A stretch of 7,915 nucleotides of DNA, taken from NCBI GenBank assembly GCA_003525045.1, contig DQGF01000180.1, forward strand, positions 12,517-20,431, in the 5' to 3' direction. The notes under the pieces are model-generated. The model saw only the letters and a list, made by a program, of their open reading frames with translations. It did not search any database and had not been told where the DNA came from. Within the stretch, counting starts at the first letter, position 1; every line of letters starts with the position of its first letter. The position numbers were made by a program, and so were the translations under genes. Shown in pieces: positions 7,027 through 7,915 of the stretch. Origin of the DNA: Pseudomonas sp. GTDB taxonomy: Bacteria; Pseudomonadota; Gammaproteobacteria; Pseudomonadales; Pseudomonadaceae.

Positions 7027-7049
7027 CGACTAAGACCGAGTCTTAGCCG
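7027..7049 (-). other. Stable hairpin spanning the rpsJ stop codon
   Basis: In the minus-strand RNA, CGGCUAAGAC (7040-7049) pairs with GUCUUAGUCG (7027-7036) through 10 base pairs, one of them G.U, around a 3-nt UCG loop. The rpsJ stop codon UAA (7043-7045) lies within the 5' arm. No U tract follows, so it is not a standard intrinsic terminator. It may influence RNA stability or rpsJ-rplC coupling, being opened each time a ribosome reaches the stop. Confidence 0.5.
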
Positions 7050-7354
7050 AGGCTGATCTGCACTTCCACACCGGCCGCAAGATCAAGCTTCATAAGCGCA
7101 TCAACGGTTTTATCCGTTGGCTGGACGATGTCCAGAACACGCTTATGAGTACGGATCTCGTACTGGTCACGCGCGTCTTTGTTGACGTGCGGGGAGACCA
7201 GAACGGTGAACCGCTCTTTACGGGTAGGCAGTGGAATTGGACCACGCACTTGAGCACCAGTACGTTTCGCGGTTTCCACGATTTCCTGGGTGGATTGGTC
7301 GATCAGGCGATGGTCAAAAGCCTTCAACCTGATACGGATTTGCTGATTTTGCAT
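7043..7354 (-). CDS. rpsJ: 30S ribosomal protein S10 (NusE)
   Basis: S10 is a head protein of the 30S subunit. As NusE it also pairs with NusB in transcription antitermination of rRNA operons and links RNA polymerase to ribosomes through NusG. The 103 residues start [19 protein letters not shown], with the signature [17 protein letters not shown] at 36-52 forming the conserved loop region. It is the first gene of the S10 cluster, lying about 56 nt downstream of the predicted transcription start. The ribosome-binding site is GGAG 11 nt before the ATG, a rather long spacing. Its stop codon lies in a 10-bp hairpin. Confidence 0.98.
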
Positions 7355-7384
7355 TGGATTTCAGACTCCGGCTGCTATTCCCAC

Positions 7385-7401
7385 CGAGCGCAATACGCCC
7401 G
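7385..7401 (-). other. Small hairpin in the S10 operon leader
   Basis: In the predicted leader RNA, CGGGCG (7396-7401) and CGCUCG (7385-7390) can form a 6-bp stem with one G.U pair and a UAUUG loop. It is the only helix I can find in the roughly 55-nt leader between the predicted start and the rpsJ ATG. It is weak and does not cover the Shine-Dalgarno, so any regulatory role is speculative. Confidence 0.25.
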
Positions 7402-7416
7402 TTAAAAGGAGGCGCA

Positions 7417-7445
7417 ATTCTATAGACGCCCCATATGGGTGTCAA
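7417..7445 (-). promoter_or_regulatory. Strong sigma-70 promoter of the S10 operon
   Basis: On the minus strand a perfect TTGACA (7440-7445) is separated by exactly 17 bp from TAGAAT (7417-7422), one mismatch from the -10 consensus. The bases after the -10 (TGCGCC) form a GC-rich discriminator, the type associated with ppGpp/DksA control of translation genes. The predicted start is near 7410. The promoter begins just beyond the tuf terminator, as expected for the first promoter of the operon. The spacer contains the 10-bp palindrome CCCATATGGG. Confidence 0.85.
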
Positions 7446-7451
7446 CCCAAT

Positions 7452-7481
7452 AAAAAAGCCCCCGCTGAGCGGAGGCTTTTT
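7452..7481 (-). terminator. Intrinsic terminator of tuf
   Basis: In the minus-strand RNA, GCCUCCGC (7469-7476) pairs with GCGGGGGC (7458-7465), with one U.G wobble, around a 3-nt loop. Flanking A5 and U6 runs extend the stem and supply the U tract (7452-7457). It starts 30 nt after the tuf stop. The plus strand shows the same hairpin with one C-A mismatch, so it is better formed in the tuf direction. Confidence 0.9.
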
Positions 7482-7492
7482 CAACTCATCGA

Positions 7493-7516
7493 AGCTTACT
7501 CAAAAAGAGCTTACTC
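7493..7516 (-). repeat. Direct repeat duplicating the end of tuf
   Basis: The 9-mer AGCTTACTC (plus strand) occurs at 7493-7501 and 7508-7516. On the minus strand it reads GAGTAAGCT, so the final Glu codon and stop of tuf recur in frame 15 nt later (GAG TAA). The second TAA is an in-frame backup stop that would limit read-through to five added residues before it. Confidence 0.6.
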
Positions 7517-7915
7517 GATGATTTTGGCTACGACGCCAGCGCCGACGGTACGACCGCCTTCACGGATAGCGAAACGCAGACCGTCTTCCATTGCGATGGT
7601 CTTGATCAGGGTGACAACCATTTTAACGTTGTCGCCTGGCATTACCATTTCAACGCCTTCCGGCAGCTCGCAGTTACCAGTCACGTCAGTAGTACGGAAG
7701 TAGAACTGTGGACGGTAGCCTTTGAAGAACGGAGTGTGACGACCGCCTTCTTCTTTGCTCAGAACGTAGACTTCAGCTTCGAACTTGGTGTGCGGCTTGA
7801 CCGAACCTGGCTTGACCAGAACCTGGCCACGCTCAACGTCGTCACGCTTGGTACCACGCAGCAGAACGCCGCAGTTCTCGCCAGCACGACCTTCGTCGAG
7901 CAGCTTGCGGAACAT
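7511..7915 (-). CDS. tuf: Elongation factor Tu, C-terminal part (cut by window edge)
   Basis: EF-Tu is the GTPase that carries aminoacyl-tRNA to the ribosomal A site. The visible 134 residues are the C-terminal third: the end of beta-barrel domain 2 ([21 protein letters not shown]) and all of domain 3, including [20 protein letters not shown] and the closing [19 protein letters not shown]. These regions contact aminoacyl-tRNA and hold the sites of kirromycin resistance in E. coli; the motifs look normal. The GTP-binding G domain and the real start lie beyond the right edge; the Met codon at the boundary is internal. It lies upstream of rpsJ, as in the str operon arrangement, but is separated from it by a terminator and promoter. 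Many Pseudomonas have two near-identical tuf copies; this would be the one beside rpsJ. Confidence 0.98.
   Translation of the reverse strand: MFRKLLDEGRAGENCGVLLRGTKRDDVERGQVLVKPGSVKPHTKFEAEVYVLSKEEGGRHTPFFKGYRPQFYFRTTDVTGNCELPEGVEMVMPGDNVKMVVTLIKTIAMEDGLRFAIREGGRTVGAGVVAKIIE

Noticed and set aside
6309..7046. Plus-strand open frame of 245 codons opposite rplC
   Set aside because: Antisense shadow; no promoter or Shine-Dalgarno and no protein features.
7435..7521. Plus-strand 28-codon ORF downstream of AAAAGGAGG
   Set aside because: The Shine-Dalgarno-like sequence is 22 nt from the ATG, and the frame runs through the tuf terminator; the GGAGG is the complement of the discriminator and leader start of the S10 promoter.

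Overview
This is an ordinary, highly conserved bacterial chromosomal region: the S10 and spc ribosomal-protein gene clusters, preceded by the 3' end of an elongation factor Tu gene. Every gene lies on the minus strand, so the biological order runs from the right edge of the window to the left: tuf (3' part), then rpsJ-rplC-rplD-rplW-rplB-rpsS-rplV-rpsC-rplP-rpmC-rpsQ (S10 cluster), then rplN-rplX-rplE-rpsN-rpsH-rplF (first part of the spc cluster, with rplF cut by the left edge). The gene order is that of gammaproteobacteria. The protein lengths and sequences (L16 of 137 aa, L2 of 274, L3 of 211, zinc-free S14 of 101, S8 of 130) look like Pseudomonas. From memory they fit the fluorescens/putida/syringae side of the genus better than P. 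aeruginosa, but I could not test that by search.

Layout: tuf ends at 7511 and is followed by a clear intrinsic terminator (7452-7481). Immediately beyond it is a near-consensus sigma-70 promoter (TTGACA, 17 bp, TAGAAT at 7417-7445) with a GC-rich discriminator, so the S10 operon has its own start and a leader of only about 55 nt. From rpsJ to rpsN the genes are tightly packed, with gaps of 2-23 nt or stop/start overlaps; the one larger gap is 80 nt between rpsJ and rplC. No promoter or terminator is visible between rpsQ and rplN, so S10 and spc appear to be one transcription unit here.

The one place that breaks the pattern is the 210-nt rpsN-rpsH intergenic region (546-755). It holds a GNRA-capped hairpin, a perfect 13-bp inverted repeat, a second promoter-like sequence (TTGATT, 17 bp, TAGAAT), and two short hairpins upstream of U6 runs ahead of rpsH. 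It is the best candidate for internal control of the rpsH-rplF part of the operon.

The products work together as components of the 30S subunit (S3, S8, S10, S14, S17, S19) and the 50S subunit (L2, L3, L4, L5, L6, L14, L16, L22, L23, L24, L29), plus EF-Tu, which delivers aminoacyl-tRNA to the ribosome. All complete reading frames are intact, with no frameshifts, insertions or signs of transfer. I see no mobile element, CRISPR array, tRNA, rRNA or novel gene system; the points of interest are regulatory RNA and promoter structures. No gene-free stretch exceeds 300 bases.
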